Positions 1 through 12,157 of a stretch of 64,000 nucleotides of DNA are shown piece after piece. The stretch comes from Apostichopus japonicus (lineage: Eukaryota; Echinodermata; Holothuroidea; Aspidochirotida; Stichopodidae). The stretch's first letter is position 1; each line of letters starts with the position of its first letter. The position numbers and the translations under genes were made by a program. The stretch is taken from the NCBI RefSeq assembly GCF_037975245.1, contig NC_092572.1, forward strand, positions 30,043,989-30,107,988, given 5' to 3'. The notes below the pieces were generated by a model that did no database searches, was not told the origin of the DNA, and was given only the letters and a program-made list of their open reading frames with translations.

Positions 1-262
1 GCCATCTGTATTGTACATAAATTACAAGGTACCAGCAGTGGGATATAGTAATGCACATGACACTTTACCTGTTGCCATCAGTATTGAATATACAGGACAT
101 GGTACCAGCAGTGGGATATAGTAATGCACAGGATACTTTACCTGTTGCCATCAGTATTGAACATACAGGACATGGTACCAGCAGTGGGATATAGTAATGC
201 ACAGGATACTTTGCCTGTTTGCCATCTGTATTGTACATAAGGGACATGATACCAGCAGTGGG
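1..262. repeat. 73-bp tandem repeat, about 3.5 copies
   Basis: Units begin with GGTACCAGCAGTGGGAT near 28, 101, 174 and 248, a spacing of 73-74 bp, and each carries GTAATGCACA and CTGTTGCCATCAGTATTG. The first unit is cut by the window edge, so the array may extend to the left. No gene is seen in it. Confidence 0.9.
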
Positions 263-2609
263 ATGAAATTAATATTCTGCAGTAACTACTTCGACTGACT
301 GTGTCAAGCAGGAGACACAAAAAAAAAACGTACCAACCGTGGAGGGTCATGTGACATGCTCCCTTGTAGCACTCAATTCTTAAAATACTCCTTGAATATA
401 TATTCTACAATAACTAATGCTGCGATCTCATAGCTACCACATTCCTTGTGAATCTTTGCGAACAGTGTAATCTAGCTAAGTGGTACATTTTTCCAATGTT
501 TAACTCAATTTCAATTCCAAATTTGCCATTTTGTGTATTTTCTTTCAAACAATCGAACAACCGTTAGAATGCACGCAGTGGTACAGTGGCATGAAGATAC
601 ACCACAATATGCCAGTGTCTTAGAAAGAACAAGTTAATGTCTTATGAACCTTGTTTATTTTCATTCATTATACAAGACATAATGTCTCTATTTTTCTCAA
701 CTGTCAGTATTTGAGCTCTGTAGATTGGTGGAGGAGTAAACAATTTTAAATTGTGTTAAAATATCTTCTTTGCACCAAAAGGTGAAAACTTCTTCTCTTA
801 TTTTATAATTGACAGGAACGCTGTTACAAGAAGAACAACTCCAGAGGAAGGTAGAATCATCATTTGACACTAAAATCAGAAAAAAGCACTCTGAGACAAA
901 ACCTAGCAAATTAATAGAAGAAATTACTAAGTAATGTTCATAGTAAAACGATGTTTGAAAGTTAGGAATAGCCACTCAGCCAAGTGAAATGAATAGTTAG
1001 AAGCAACTCCTCATGTGAGAATCCATCAACAATTAGAACATTCTTCAACCTGTTATTAATTGCCTGTAGACACCATAGTGACTACAACCGGCAAATATAG
1101 TCTAGATCCCATAACTGCAGTTTCTTAGATAAAATAGCAACAGTCTTGGTCAAGGTGACTTAGTCATATTGTTGGACAAGATCACATGGATACATTTTAG
1201 GCCACGGTCACATGATTAATATCAAATTCCTGCTTTCTGGTTAAAGGTCGCATGGCCCAGGTACTTCATCTTAGTGGTGGAATTTATAAGAATGACAAAA
1301 TTAAATTTGATATGTTGTAGACTGTTCAAAGGCACAGTTATGATTCCAGGTTGTATTTCTAAAACATTTTTAATTTTTGCAAATTAATCCTTTGAAACAA
1401 CTGAGTTTAATCAATTAAAAGGGACTGAAGTATGTAGTCTAATACACAGACCAATGTCAGTTCCTTAAATGCAATGCAAACTCACTGGGAACATATATTA
1501 GTTTAGTGTCACCTTAAATATCATGTTTTCATTGTTTTCAGCCTGCTACAATTTGATCAAGGTCAAATGGTTTTAAAGGTCATCCAAGGGTGCTCTGTTG
1601 TTTGTATTATGAAATTAAAAAGAATATGTTTTGGCTGAGTTTAAGTGGAATTTATCAAATATTGGAATTAACATTAAGTTCTGCACTGTGGAGCTGACAA
1701 TCATTTTCCTTTTATGGAACAGTTTAGAGATTTAATTTATTTTTCTTTCTTTCTTCTTTCTTTTCTTGACTGTTACATGTGATGACGAAATTCTGCCTAA
1801 ATGCACCTTTTAAGGATGTCTGATTAACCAGTTTAAATGTTTGACTATCAAGAATGATTTCATCCACTGTGAATCATAGTGTTCATATAAACGATCTTGT
1901 AACCTAACTGTTGCACTGTGTCTGCATGTACAGACCATATATGTAATCATGTGCAGCTTAAATTGCTAGTCATGTGGCAATGAAAACTATGAAATTGGGC
2001 TGAACATTCACAGACAAAGCTGTCATGAAATCGACCAATTCATAATATTGGTAAACACAAGAGTGTTGCCCAAAATATTTGAATTTCATAATGGATAAAT
2101 TTGTTTCTAATCTATCATTTTCTATTCTAACCCAACTGGGCAAGTTTGCATGTAAGATAATGGCAACCTTGACATTATGTGAAACCCTGACAATGCAGAT
2201 AATAGTAGAACTCTGTCCTGATGCCTTGTAGTAAAAGGAGACTATGTCAGAACTCAGAAGAAATGTAGACATATGTTTATGATTACATTGCTGATTTATT
2301 AGTCACCAAGGAGTGTATTTCTCAGAATTATGTGAATATAGTGACTTGTTGAAAGAATAAAAGTGATTAAATCAACTGATGGTGTTGTTTTTGGTATGTT
2401 TCAGTTTACTATGGTGGGGAACTGGGAAGGCTTGTCAGAGGCCACAGTACAGATTACAATGATAACAACTGTTGGTTTACTATTAGTCAGGAAGTGCTGT
2501 TAGTACACATGTAAATAGTATGCTGACTTGTACACAGAGTAAGTTAAAAGGTAACCTTATACATACATACACATACACGCACACCCATACATTGGTGAAT
2601 GGTAATCAA
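263..2609. other. Unassigned AT-rich sequence
   Basis: I see no supported gene. A CT-rich stretch lies near 1740-1765. AGGTCA half-sites cluster at 1555-1585. The stretch 1583-1627 resembles 12677-12716 (both have CCAAGGG followed by CTCTGTTGTTTGTA), so it is probably an old dispersed repeat. Short open frames on the minus strand (697-975, 1970-2272) have no recognisable product or splice context. Confidence 0.5.
1583..1627. repeat. Dispersed repeat fragment, partner at 12677-12716
   Basis: The two copies share CCAAGGG, CTCTGTTGTTTGTA and an A-rich tail with a few indels. The family is not recognised. The match is short, so it is either an old interspersed element or a shared core of one. 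Confidence 0.45.
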
Positions 2610-2639
2610 ACTTTAGACAAAAAGTAACCCAACCACCCA

Positions 2640-3290
2640 TCCCACGGCCACTGCCGTTACCTCCTCTACCGGTCTAACCACCGCCTCCGCCGTTCCCTCC
2701 TCTACCGATCTAACCACCGCCTCTGTGGTTCCCTCCTCTACCGGTCTAACCACCGCCTCCGCCGTTACCTCCTCTACCGGTCTAACCACCGCCTCCGCCG
2801 TTCCCTCCTCTACCGGTCTAACCACCGCCTCCGCCGTTCCCTCCTCTACCGGTCTAACCACCGCCTCTGTGGTTCCCTCCTCTACCGATCTAACCACCGC
2901 CTCCGCTGTTCCCTCCTCTACCGGTCTAACCACCGCCTCTGCCGTTACCCCCTCTACCGGTCTAACCACCGCCTCCGCCGTTCCCTCCTCTACCGGTCTA
3001 ACCACCGCCTCCGCCGTTCCCTCCTCTACTGGTCTAACCACCGCCTCCGCCGTTCCCTCCTCTACCGGTCTAACCACTGCCTCCGCCGTTCCCTCTTCTA
3101 CCGGTCTAACCACCGCCTCTGCGGTTCTCTCCTCTACCGGTCTAACCACCACCTCTGCCGTTACCCCCTCTACCGGTCTAACCACAGCCTCTACCGTTAC
3201 CCCCTCTACCGGTCTAACCACCGCCTCTGCCGTTACCCCTCTACTGGTCTAACCACCGCCTCTGCCGTTCCCTCTTCTACCGGTCTAACA
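2640..3290. repeat. 36-bp GC-rich minisatellite, ~18 copies
   Basis: The unit is built from TCCTCTACCGGTCTAACCAC and GCCTCCGCCGTT. Thirty-six is a multiple of three, so frames stay open through the array on both strands: a Ser/Thr-rich 12-mer (VPSSTGLTTASA) on +, and a Glu/Val/Ala-rich 12-mer (RPVEEGTAEAVV) on -. The + frame is open from about 2607 and closes at 3252 after an indel in the last unit. The composition resembles a mucin-like repeat. No convincing donor, start or flanking exon was found, so I call it a minisatellite and leave coding possible but unproven. It is clearly more GC-rich than its surroundings. Confidence 0.9.
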
Positions 3291-6200
3291 TTGCACCCAA
3301 TTAAATCCATCCACTAGTTCTTCAGTATCATCAGTTGGGATGTTATGAAATTTATGTTATGTATGCCAGTCAGATATGATAGTACTGCTAGATCAATTTT
3401 AATGAATGTGACTGTCTAATATCTTTTAGGAAAGTTAAATTGACGGTCACCATGGTTACACTAATTAGCGTTCCACTTTAGTGTAGCAATTGTTTCCTGT
3501 TTGTGTCAACGTGTTTGGTTACCGTCAGAAAATATGAAATTAGTCACTGGTACAGACATTCGACATTATCTCTCAACATTGTAACTGTTATTGACGGATG
3601 TATAATTTATGGAAATTAAAGTTAATACTGCGTAACTTCCGCTGGTTAGATATCCACTCGTCATTCAAACTGTGTTATAGTGATGTGCATAATGAGCACT
3701 TGTCTAATAATGACCGATATAGACTGTACTTTAAAGCACGATAAACATCCTGGACTGATGAAAGTCATACAAAACGACAGGCGGAATGAAGACCTACAAG
3801 TTTAAACATGTTTCCAAGGTGGACTGCAAATCCCCTTCATGTCAGTCGACTTCAGTCCCTCCCCCCCTCCCCCCCCCCCCGCCTTTATGAAATCGTGGAT
3901 CCCTCTCTTGCCTTGTTCCCCTTGTCCTGATTCCTAGTTTATCGCATTCAGCTTCCCCGAAGTTCCACCCTCCCTCTGCTGTTTGCTCTTTCGACCTGTT
4001 TTTCTTCTTCTTCTTCTTCAACCTTGGAGTGTTACCCCCAAAGAGACAGGTATTTTCCTTGTTTTACACTGAGCAGAATTTGAAATTAAGTTGACTAAGT
4101 TCGTGGAAGCGTGCCATTTTGTTTGTTTGCGCTTGTTTGTTTTGTGGAGCGGAGTGACTTTGTAATATTACGATTGGTTGGATCTTATAAGTATAAGTAT
4201 AAAGATAGCTTTAAATTATCGACCATTGTTTTCATGTCCGAAACCTTAATTAGTTTGTGTGAAGGCCTATTTACTTGATGTCGTAAGAGAGGGCCTTGGT
4301 AACAAGTATCCGTAAATACGGAAACTACTATCGACATAGAGCCTGTAAAAAGTATACAAGGAATGCCCGCGCGCTGAGCGTGCTAAATTCTTCCACTTTG
4401 TACGTTGTTTTGAACAATATGATGTATTCAATTATATGTAGTGCAAAACTAGAGAGAAAATTCAGAAAAGAGAGGGCCCCTCTTTGGATCCGCCCCTGTA
4501 AACCAAGTCGTAACCTTTGCGTTATAGCATGTTCGCTTAGAAGAAGCTTCAACATACCGTACACGACCTATCGATTTGGAGTATTGATGAATCTGAAACA
4601 ATCAATAAAGTTCTGCGCATTGTTAACACCATAGACCTTTCATGTTCACTTACATCGGATATACGAAAGAGATAAGCTGATTAGTTCTGCGTAAGGCGGT
4701 TATCCGATATTTTACCGAGATGTGGAAGAAGGTTACCTTCAAGGCCTCACTGTCTCTCGCGATCCTTGCCATCATCATGGATCTTTTACCCCAAATATGA
4801 ATCTTAGTGCCAACATTCCAATAACATCTTTATAGACAAAAAGTTCACCCCGCAGTGTAATGGAAAGGCCTTATTCTATAATTGACCATTTAGATATTCT
4901 TCCTACGTTCAGTTGACCAATGAAAATAGTTGTGCATTAAATTTGTTGGGCAGCAGACGGTTTATAGAGACGATCATGTTGGATTGCTAGTGAGGACCTT
5001 AGAAGAATATCAGTTCCTCGGTGAGGACACCCACATGCATCAAAGTGTGCCGAAGAACATCTCGGGGATGTATCCAATACGATTTGTGTGTTATAGTGCG
5101 CGCATATGCTGTGATGTAACGAAATTTGGGAAACTTGAGGCAAATGCAGTTTACTCATTGGAAAGAAGATAAGTATAAACGCCCTAATCTCAGATGAAAA
5201 GACTTCAGCATTTAAGAATCGGACAAAGGTTTTGTGTCCTAAATCAATCGAAAATTTAACTGTACTTGAGTATAAATTTGACCAGTTGCGAGGAGGGGAA
5301 CGTGGTTGCGTTGTTTGGAAATGCAGTCTACAGAAGTGTAATGGTTCGATAACGGCGGAGTCACCAGTGTCACGATTGTGAGATCTTAAGATAATGCCCT
5401 CCGGCTATCGACATCCATATCCAGGTTGGGACACCGGGGATGTTTCCCACCTCCCCGTGCAGACTGATGTGCCCCCCCAACCCCACCCCATTTTCCAGAA
5501 CTCAGTATATTTTTCCACCCCAGTTTTTTATTTGTAACGACGGTACATAGACAGTACCGTATCATTCTCGTGACCATAACATAGTATTAAGTCATATGCT
5601 GTTATATTATAGGCTATGATTCATCGTCTATAATACTAGCCTACTTTATCTGTTTATCGAGCTTGTCGATTGGGGACACACCTTGTGGATTTGTTTCACA
5701 TTACGTATATAAAAGTGAAGCGCCGAATTACGGCTTTATATAGTACTTCACAAGTTACAGAACACAATCACTGTGCCCATCATTCAATTGTTGAAGACCC
5801 TGACGCTACGTTTCGCGACAGTATATGGTGGAAATTTAAACATAATATTACAGAGCTTCACTTCACATCCGGACACCCAGAGTTGTAATTTTGTGTGGAG
5901 TGGGGTGGTATTGGGAAGGGGAAGGGGATTGAGTGAAGTACCTCTATATAGAAACACTGATGACTTATTCGTGTGTAACGTGGTTTGAAGATATGTCTAT
6001 TGTGCCTCCATTGAAACGTTCTGTTCACGGTTTAATATAGTGGTTTAAGTATCGTCCATGTGCGGGTATGTGTACCATGATCAAAGAGACCGCATGCAGC
6101 AAGCCTATGAGCAGTGTAGTACCAAACAGCACGTACCCACTTCTGTGCGTCTTTACGGCGATGACGAGCTGTTCCTAGAGATTATGCAGGGTTCTTCTTC

Positions 6201-7260
6201 TTCTTCTCACAAACGAAACCCTGGATCTAACTTTCTTATTATAGGATTGATAGATGTACTGAATGAAATACATTATTAACATCATGTCAACACACAAATG
6301 CTTGCGTACAAACTTAGAAAAGACAGTTACCTATATATGGACTATACCGTGACGAATATTCCTTTAGCACGTCCAATGTGGGAAAGCGATTTGCTTCTTG
6401 CATTTGGCAAACAAAGTCTTTCGTTTTGTTTTAAAATTTTCGATTATTTCTCAATTAAATTCTGATGAATGTGGCCATTTCGTCACCAAGACACCTTTTC
6501 GTATCCACACGTTTAATTTATATTCCCATCGGAGTTTTCAATAATTTACATTTTCTTCACTTAAAGTCATAATCATGGCTTTGAATGGATGGTCTAGGGC
6601 AGAAAGCTGCCGGGTTTGGGGGCCCATCATTTCTATAGATACCAAACATACTATTTTATCCGGCAGTTTCAATACAGTCTAAACGACGGTTTTTACGATG
6701 TATTCTCCAAATACACTTTTTTGTGCATTCTCCACGATGCTTCAAGGTTTGTAATGCAGGCTATATGACATTACAATTAATCATTTGACATTTTGACTGA
6801 CAGACACTCTTTTTGCTATATATAATTCAAATCAAACGCGGATGTTGCTAAATCAGTCCACTCAACGACGTGAGTGCATCTTTCATAAGAGGAGTGAGGT
6901 TGAGGGAGGGGCGAATTCATGTCCATTATTCCACTTGGAACTCAGACTTATGACTCGTGTTTTCTATGGGATTTAACAACACCGACTTTAAGAGCTATGT
7001 AAAGCTCGCAGGAAAGTGTTCTTGCAACTTTGCGAAAGCAACACAAATGACCTTTACCAAAATATATTATTGGGTGCTTTCCCTATTACTGGTGTTTACT
7101 ATAACGCCCACACTACATAGGCCTCTCCAGTGTTTCCGGTTGTAGCGGTTATACGTCCTTCAATACGGGCATGCATAATTGCAATGACTACTTCATTTGT
7201 GCAAGTGTCGGCGTCGTAACCCACAACTTGATTCTAGTGGTCAATAAGAATAATACAATG
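3291..7260. other. Unassigned region, no supported gene
   Basis: It contains a C-rich run at about 3858-3881, a (TTC)n run near 4003-4018 and several short open frames without recognisable products (4296-4634, 4930-5172, 6058-6279 and others). GAGGGCCCCTCTTTGGATCC around 4472 looks like the end of a MITE. CpG appears more often here than in most of the window, so an unannotated promoter is possible, but nothing specific can be called. Confidence 0.4.
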
Positions 7261-7267
7261 AACTCAG

Positions 7268-7274
7268 TATATAT

Positions 7275-7336
<62 letters not shown>
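7268..7336. repeat. (AT)n microsatellite
   Basis: About 65 bp of nearly pure AT dinucleotides, interrupted once by AAAT. Confidence 0.95.
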
Positions 7337-8009
7337 AATAGAAGCAAAACTACACGGGGATATTTCTATTATATAATAGACAAAACCAGATTAGTAATTC
7401 CGATACGTGTATACCTACCAGCTATTTACGTATTACCACTCGAGCGAACTCAACAGTTAAAGTAACCTATAGTGCTAAGTGAATTCGAACCGACTATGTC
7501 TTTTATGTAAACAGTATCGTTTAGATCCCTCGTATTAAAAGAATTAAAACTATAAATAACCGATATTTACGAAAAGAAAAAATGGCAATAATGAACGTAT
7601 ATTAACCCAAATCAAAGGTGGCAAAATATCAATAGTTTGCAACTACTCACCCGTATAAATTTCCCAAGTGAGGGGGAGGGCGGGGGAGGTGCGGTGATGC
7701 TTCCTCCCCGTATACTCCTTCCGAAGGTCGCAATTGGACGGTCGCCAATATGATGAAGGATAAAACTGACGTCACCAAGGCAAAACACCATGGAAACACC
7801 TTGGCAAGCGTTTAGAACAAGGGCGCTCTCTAAAGCTTAGTGCATCAATCATAATCAACCATAAACATCACTTCGATCGGAATATTTGTATGTTTACACT
7901 TATTCTCATTCAAGGGATAGGGGTGATCCCCCTCCTCCTTTCGTCAGCCTGGGGAAAGGTCCAGTCGGGGCGTTTCTTGCGTTCAGCCGGTGAAATATTG
8001 GACCACAAC

Positions 8010-8262
8010 CAGTGGCGGAGCCTCCATACAGTCAGGGGGGGGGGGGAACTCAAATGGACTGCTGGTGCCCTTTTCAGCTAATTACCACTTTTTACTTATT
8101 CGCGATTATTGACTTTTTTATTGCGCTTTCATCTACCTATTGACATTTGTCACATTTTGTTGGCGATGACACCTATTTATTCTTCGTTTATCTGCAAATT
8201 AGCAAGGCCCGGAAAGTGTCATTTCCGGCGATCTAGGGAGTATCTTTACTCAGAAAAATTCT
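8010..8262 (-). mobile_element. Truncated hAT-like MITE, same family as 42561-42947
   Basis: The stretch starts with CAGTGGCGGAGCCTCC and then follows the reverse complement of the 42561-42947 element through GACTGCTGGTGCCCTTTTC, TTGACTTTTTTATTGCG and CTAGGGAGTATCTTTACTC. Similarity stops near 8262, so the other terminus is missing. A G-run lies at about 8035-8046. It is non-coding. hAT assignment rests on the better-preserved copy. Confidence 0.8.
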
Positions 8263-9731
8263 GTACAACATCTTCATGTTGTTACGTTTCTGTTACTTCC
8301 ATAAAGGTTCGAACTCCTAGCTATATAGACCTACATCAACCGGGGAATGTTTGAATTTATAGGGAAATAACCTATGCAAATTATGGACAAAGAACTCTCA
8401 TTTCCATAGTAACCTATACCGTATAGGGAAACTAGGTTGAAGAGGAACCCGCGTGACAGTCAAGTGTGGCCAAACCTGGCTCTCGACGTCTTTAAAACTG
8501 TGCTAGGCTGTGTTCATACGATAGGACGAAATACAGGTTAACCAATGATCAGGAATTAAAGCCCAGCGTCGATGTTTTTATTGGAGGAATCTTCACAAAA
8601 CTCTCCTTTGATTAATGAATTTAATATTAAATCCGACACATCCACACGCCAACGTCGATCGTTATGGTAATGCTTACAAGAAACGTGGTGCGGCATAGTA
8701 GGCTACATTGTAATCTTCATCATTGTAATCGAAGACGAGAGAATCTCTTTGGGATCAATAATATATGTTGGTGATTACCTCAGTTTCGATAGCGATCTTG
8801 ACTGCTTTTTTAATATTTAATCTCCGCCGCTACAATTTAACATGCATATGCTAATGATTGCTGTCAAGACAGTCCGTGTTCTTACTGCGTACTGATAACA
8901 CATCACAATAACTTGCACTGTTGCTTTAATTAATGTTGGTATACGTGAAGGCTGACAGACATATATCCACACAGTGGATGTCGTGAGTCACACAGCTTCA
9001 CAGCATCAGATAGAACAGTGCTTTCTGCTAGGTTTAATAAAGGTAAAAGGTGTAGGCTTAATGTCTACAGATTCGCACGGAATAACAGTTTTCGGCAAGT
9101 CCTTATAACAACTTCAATATATTGGGATCCATTTTAACTCTGTCATTGGGTTTTTTTCATGTTTAAGGTGAACGTACGTGTTAACTTGACATACAGAATC
9201 CTGTTCTTATTATTAGTATATTTCGTGTAGTTTCGCTTGCAGTGGGACGTAAAAGCTGGGCAAATACATTGAGCAAATCAAAACAAATTTGGATTTCAGC
9301 AGGAAGGTAAGTTAAGATATATATATAAGGCCTATATGCATTTATATATCAATAAGGTATTGGATATTGGGAAATCATAACAATGGGGTTGGTTCACTCA
9401 TGACACTCTGTTCAGAAAATGGGAAGTTACCTATATTTGTTTTCCATCAACTAGTGTACGATCTGTTAACAAATAACTAAAACACTGTAACATGCATTTG
9501 AAATTATTTTCTTGCAGTCTAATGATATTGATTACATTAAGCTAGAATAAATTTATGTAATACTTAATTTTAAATCTGAAAATGTCACACCTGCAATTTA
9601 CTACCATTAAACCTGATTTCAAACATATATGGAAGGGATAGTGAGGGGAACCTATTTTATGGTCCAATTTAAAGGGAGTTTGACACAGATATTTACTTTA
9701 CAGTTTTGCTCAATGCAGTTGCTCTAAAAAT
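8263..9731. other. Unassigned sequence
   Basis: No gene, RNA or convincing repeat recognised. AT-rich, with short TA runs around 9317-9350. Confidence 0.4.
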
Positions 9732-9858
9732 GTGTTTGCACCCCAGTGGAAATTAGGGCATATAGCTAAGTTAAATATCAAATTTGGGGGAGAGCAACAA
9801 TTGAATCCTGATTGTATATTCTACTTAGCTAAAGCTTATTTTGCTGGAGTGCAAACAC
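9732..9858. mobile_element. Small hairpin (MITE-like) element
   Basis: GTGTTTGCACCCCAG at the left matches the reverse complement of the right end (CTGGAGTGCAAACAC), and similarity continues inward to a shared TAGCTAAGT. The arms are about 40 bp and imperfect. No clear target-site duplication was seen, so the superfamily is unassigned. Confidence 0.6.
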
Positions 9859-10116
9859 TAGCTGTTGGGGAAGCGGGTGGTGGAGGTCCATTATTGATCA
9901 GATGTTGTTGATTCATTGGTCATAAAGTTACAAGATGAAGAACTTACATGTGCATCTTAACATCATCAAGTTCATCATACTTTTATTTTTGCTGTTTCAT
10001 CCATCCAGTTTTGGTTAACAATTCTTAAATTTAGTGAGGTGGGACAAATCTGTTGCCTGCATGAGTCAGGATCCCACAATAGACCGTAGCTTAGCAACAG
10101 AATGCCTAGTATAACA

Positions 10117-10403
10117 GTTGCATCTCTATGTTCCGACGTCTCTATGTTCCGACAAAAAGAAATAATTCGGGACACTTTTTTTTTTCATCCAAAAATCGTT
10201 TGTACCAAGAAAATAAGTTTTCAGACCCCATTATTTTTTTTCCAAATATTTTTGGACCCAAAATTTTGTTTTGGACTCAGAAACATTTTTCGGGGTCACA
10301 AAACTAATTTTCTTGGTACAAACAAATTTGTGGATAAAAAAAATTGCTCCGATTTTTTCCTTTTTGTCGGAACATAGAGACGTCGGAACATAGGGATGTC
10401 ACC
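10117..10403. mobile_element. Mutator-like fold-back MITE with 9-bp target duplication
   Basis: The outer arms carry CTATGTTCCGAC twice on the left and, reversed, GTCGGAACATAG twice on the right. The complementarity continues inward (TTTGTACCAAGAAAAT against ATTTTCTTGGTACAAA), so almost all of the 287 bp folds into one hairpin. It is flanked by a perfect direct repeat, AGTATAACA, at 10108-10116 and 10404-10412. A 9-bp duplication with long terminal repeats is typical of Mutator/MULE elements. No transposase is encoded; the open frame crossing it is an artefact of low-complexity sequence. Confidence 0.8.
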
Positions 10404-10629
10404 AGTATAACAACACCTGTAATTTCTCCGATATACTTTCAACTTATATTTGAATGTAACATTTAATTGGTTATATAGTAAGGAATGAAACTGAGCAGTA
10501 TAAGCTGACTTCTCACAAACATACAGTATCTCTCGTGGACATCCTAAAAGAATGCCGCCCCTCCCTTGGCAAATTCCTCGCTACGCGCCTGAAAGCAAGT
10601 TGCATAATATTTCACTAGATAAATTATTC

Positions 10630-10735
10630 TTTCTTGTACTGCGATGCATGGGCGGGATTATGGGGGGGGGCAAGAGGGGGCATTTGCCCCCCACTTTTTC
10701 CCAGACCTTAGTTTTTTTTTTTTTTTGTCGTTTTT
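10630..10735. mobile_element. Degenerate MITE fragment with G/C runs
   Basis: ATGGGCGGGATTATGG, a G-run, GGGCATTTGCCCCCC and a long T-run resemble the termini of the G-run-bearing hAT MITEs elsewhere in the window. Ends and target duplication are not definable. Confidence 0.35.
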
Positions 10736-11159
10736 GCAGACAAATGTGCACAACCCTAATTGAAATTATTCCCCCACAACAGCTCTATCAAAATAGGCCT
10801 ATTTGATTCGAATCTAAGTCGAATTTGTGATTAACATAGTAGCATGAAGCATGCAGAATAACTGGAGCTAGAGCTAGCACATGGTTCGCAGCACTGAGGT
10901 TACGAATCCTGGAGCTATAACAAACTTGCGATTCAATTCTGCATGTGATGAATCCGCACGAAATCCTGGAATGATGCATGCAAATCGAATAATGTAAATT
11001 ACAAATTGGCACTAACACAGTAACACATTAAATACATTGTTACAGTATACAGCACTCGGCAGTTTCGGTAGGGCCGATAAAATAATGTGTGGCTTTGATT
11101 TCCGTTTTCGGATCTATTCTCGATGATGAATGAAACACTTACGTTTGGTTTTGTATAAA

Positions 11160-11710
11160 AGTGGGGGGGGGGGTGAAGGTATGTTCAGCCCCCAATATTT
11201 GCCAAGTGCTCCAAGAAGTGGGGGCCGCGGGGAGAATTTCGAAGTGGGTGCTGAACATATTCTTGATCGGTAGAATGCACAATATACTAATAATTTTAGG
11301 GGGAAAGAACTGTCTAGATGTGATTTATTGTTACCAGAGGTGTCATATTTGCTGATCTAGGATTTCCTTTTTGCTTAAATTTCGACGCTCCTTGCCAACC
11401 GATGATGGCGCTCCGCTTAGATAGTGACGTATAACAAAAGTTGTACATCACCATCTGACCATATGTTATACTATCAATCCTCTTCAAATTTTTAAACGAT
11501 AATTTACTATCTAGATACAATTGCAGACATGAGATCCATATTTCAAGGATGGGTACATGCAGCTTAGAGCACTCGGGAAGTGCCGTTTCTGGCCATCTGG
11601 AGGGTTTGTAAAGCCAAAAAAATTCTTGTACGCTCCGCGCCAACCGATGGTGGCGCTCCGCTTAGATAGTCTTGATGGCAGGTTTCACAACTCAAATCAC
11701 GCCCCTGCTG
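11160..11710. mobile_element. Cluster of hAT-like MITE fragments
   Basis: Two blocks share CCAACCGATG(A/G)TGGCGCTCCGCTTAGATAGT, at about 11396-11428 and 11640-11670. The block 11569-11708 also matches 58303-58445, which is nested inside another MITE; both carry CACTCGGGAAG, CCGTTTC and TTCTTGTACGCTCCGCGCC. The right edge, near CACGCCCCTG, resembles a hAT terminus. Full ends are not resolved, and several insertions probably overlap here. Confidence 0.55.
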
Positions 11711-11866
11711 CGATGTATATATATGCATTAGTTGAAAAAAGGGTACTGTAGATCTTTGTATGTTTACGATACAACAGTAAATGCAGCAAATTTGTAAAGA
11801 CTGTCCTAATCCTCTTCGTGATAGCTTCATGTACACAGACCTGTCTGTAGATCATTGATTATATAT

Positions 11867-12147
11867 CGGTGCTGTGGCCGATTGGAAAACGGCGGTGACA
11901 AAGGAAGCAATGATCGGGCTTAGTAATCGGGAGGTTCCGGGTTCGATACCCGGCCGGGTCATTGTAAGGTTGGTTTTTTCATCCAAGAGCTACCTATGGT
12001 TTTCCCATCTGAAATGACTTTCTAAAATGATAAGATTCCAAATTTGAGCTAAAATGTTGAATTGGAAGCTACCCGAATTTAATTCATTTTAGCCCTTGCG
12101 GGTTTCCCCCACATTTGTGGTCACTTAAATGTCGTAAAAATAACTGC
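11867..12147 (+). mobile_element. tRNA-derived SINE
   Basis: The head has the two RNA polymerase III internal promoter boxes of a tRNA: an A-box-like GTGGCCGATTGG near 11873 and a B-box GGTTCGATACC at 11940-11950, followed by the paired CCGGCCGGGTC arm. The spacing and long insert recall a class II (Leu/Ser) tRNA. About 180 bp of unrelated tail follows (GCGGGTTTCCCCCACA). Near-identical flanks TGATTATATAT (11856-11866) and TGATTATTAT (12148-12157) fit a target-site duplication. The degenerate acceptor stem and the long tail argue against a functional tRNA. Confidence 0.75.
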
Positions 12148-12157
12148 TGATTATTAT

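Noticed and set aside
10102-10377. 91-codon + frame as a gene
   Set aside because: It lies entirely within the Mutator-like hairpin element and reads homopolymer T tracts as poly-Phe.
11867-11960. Functional tRNA gene
   Set aside because: The A- and B-boxes are recognisable, but the acceptor stem does not close, the anticodon arm is unclear, and a SINE-like tail with near-duplicate flanks follows.
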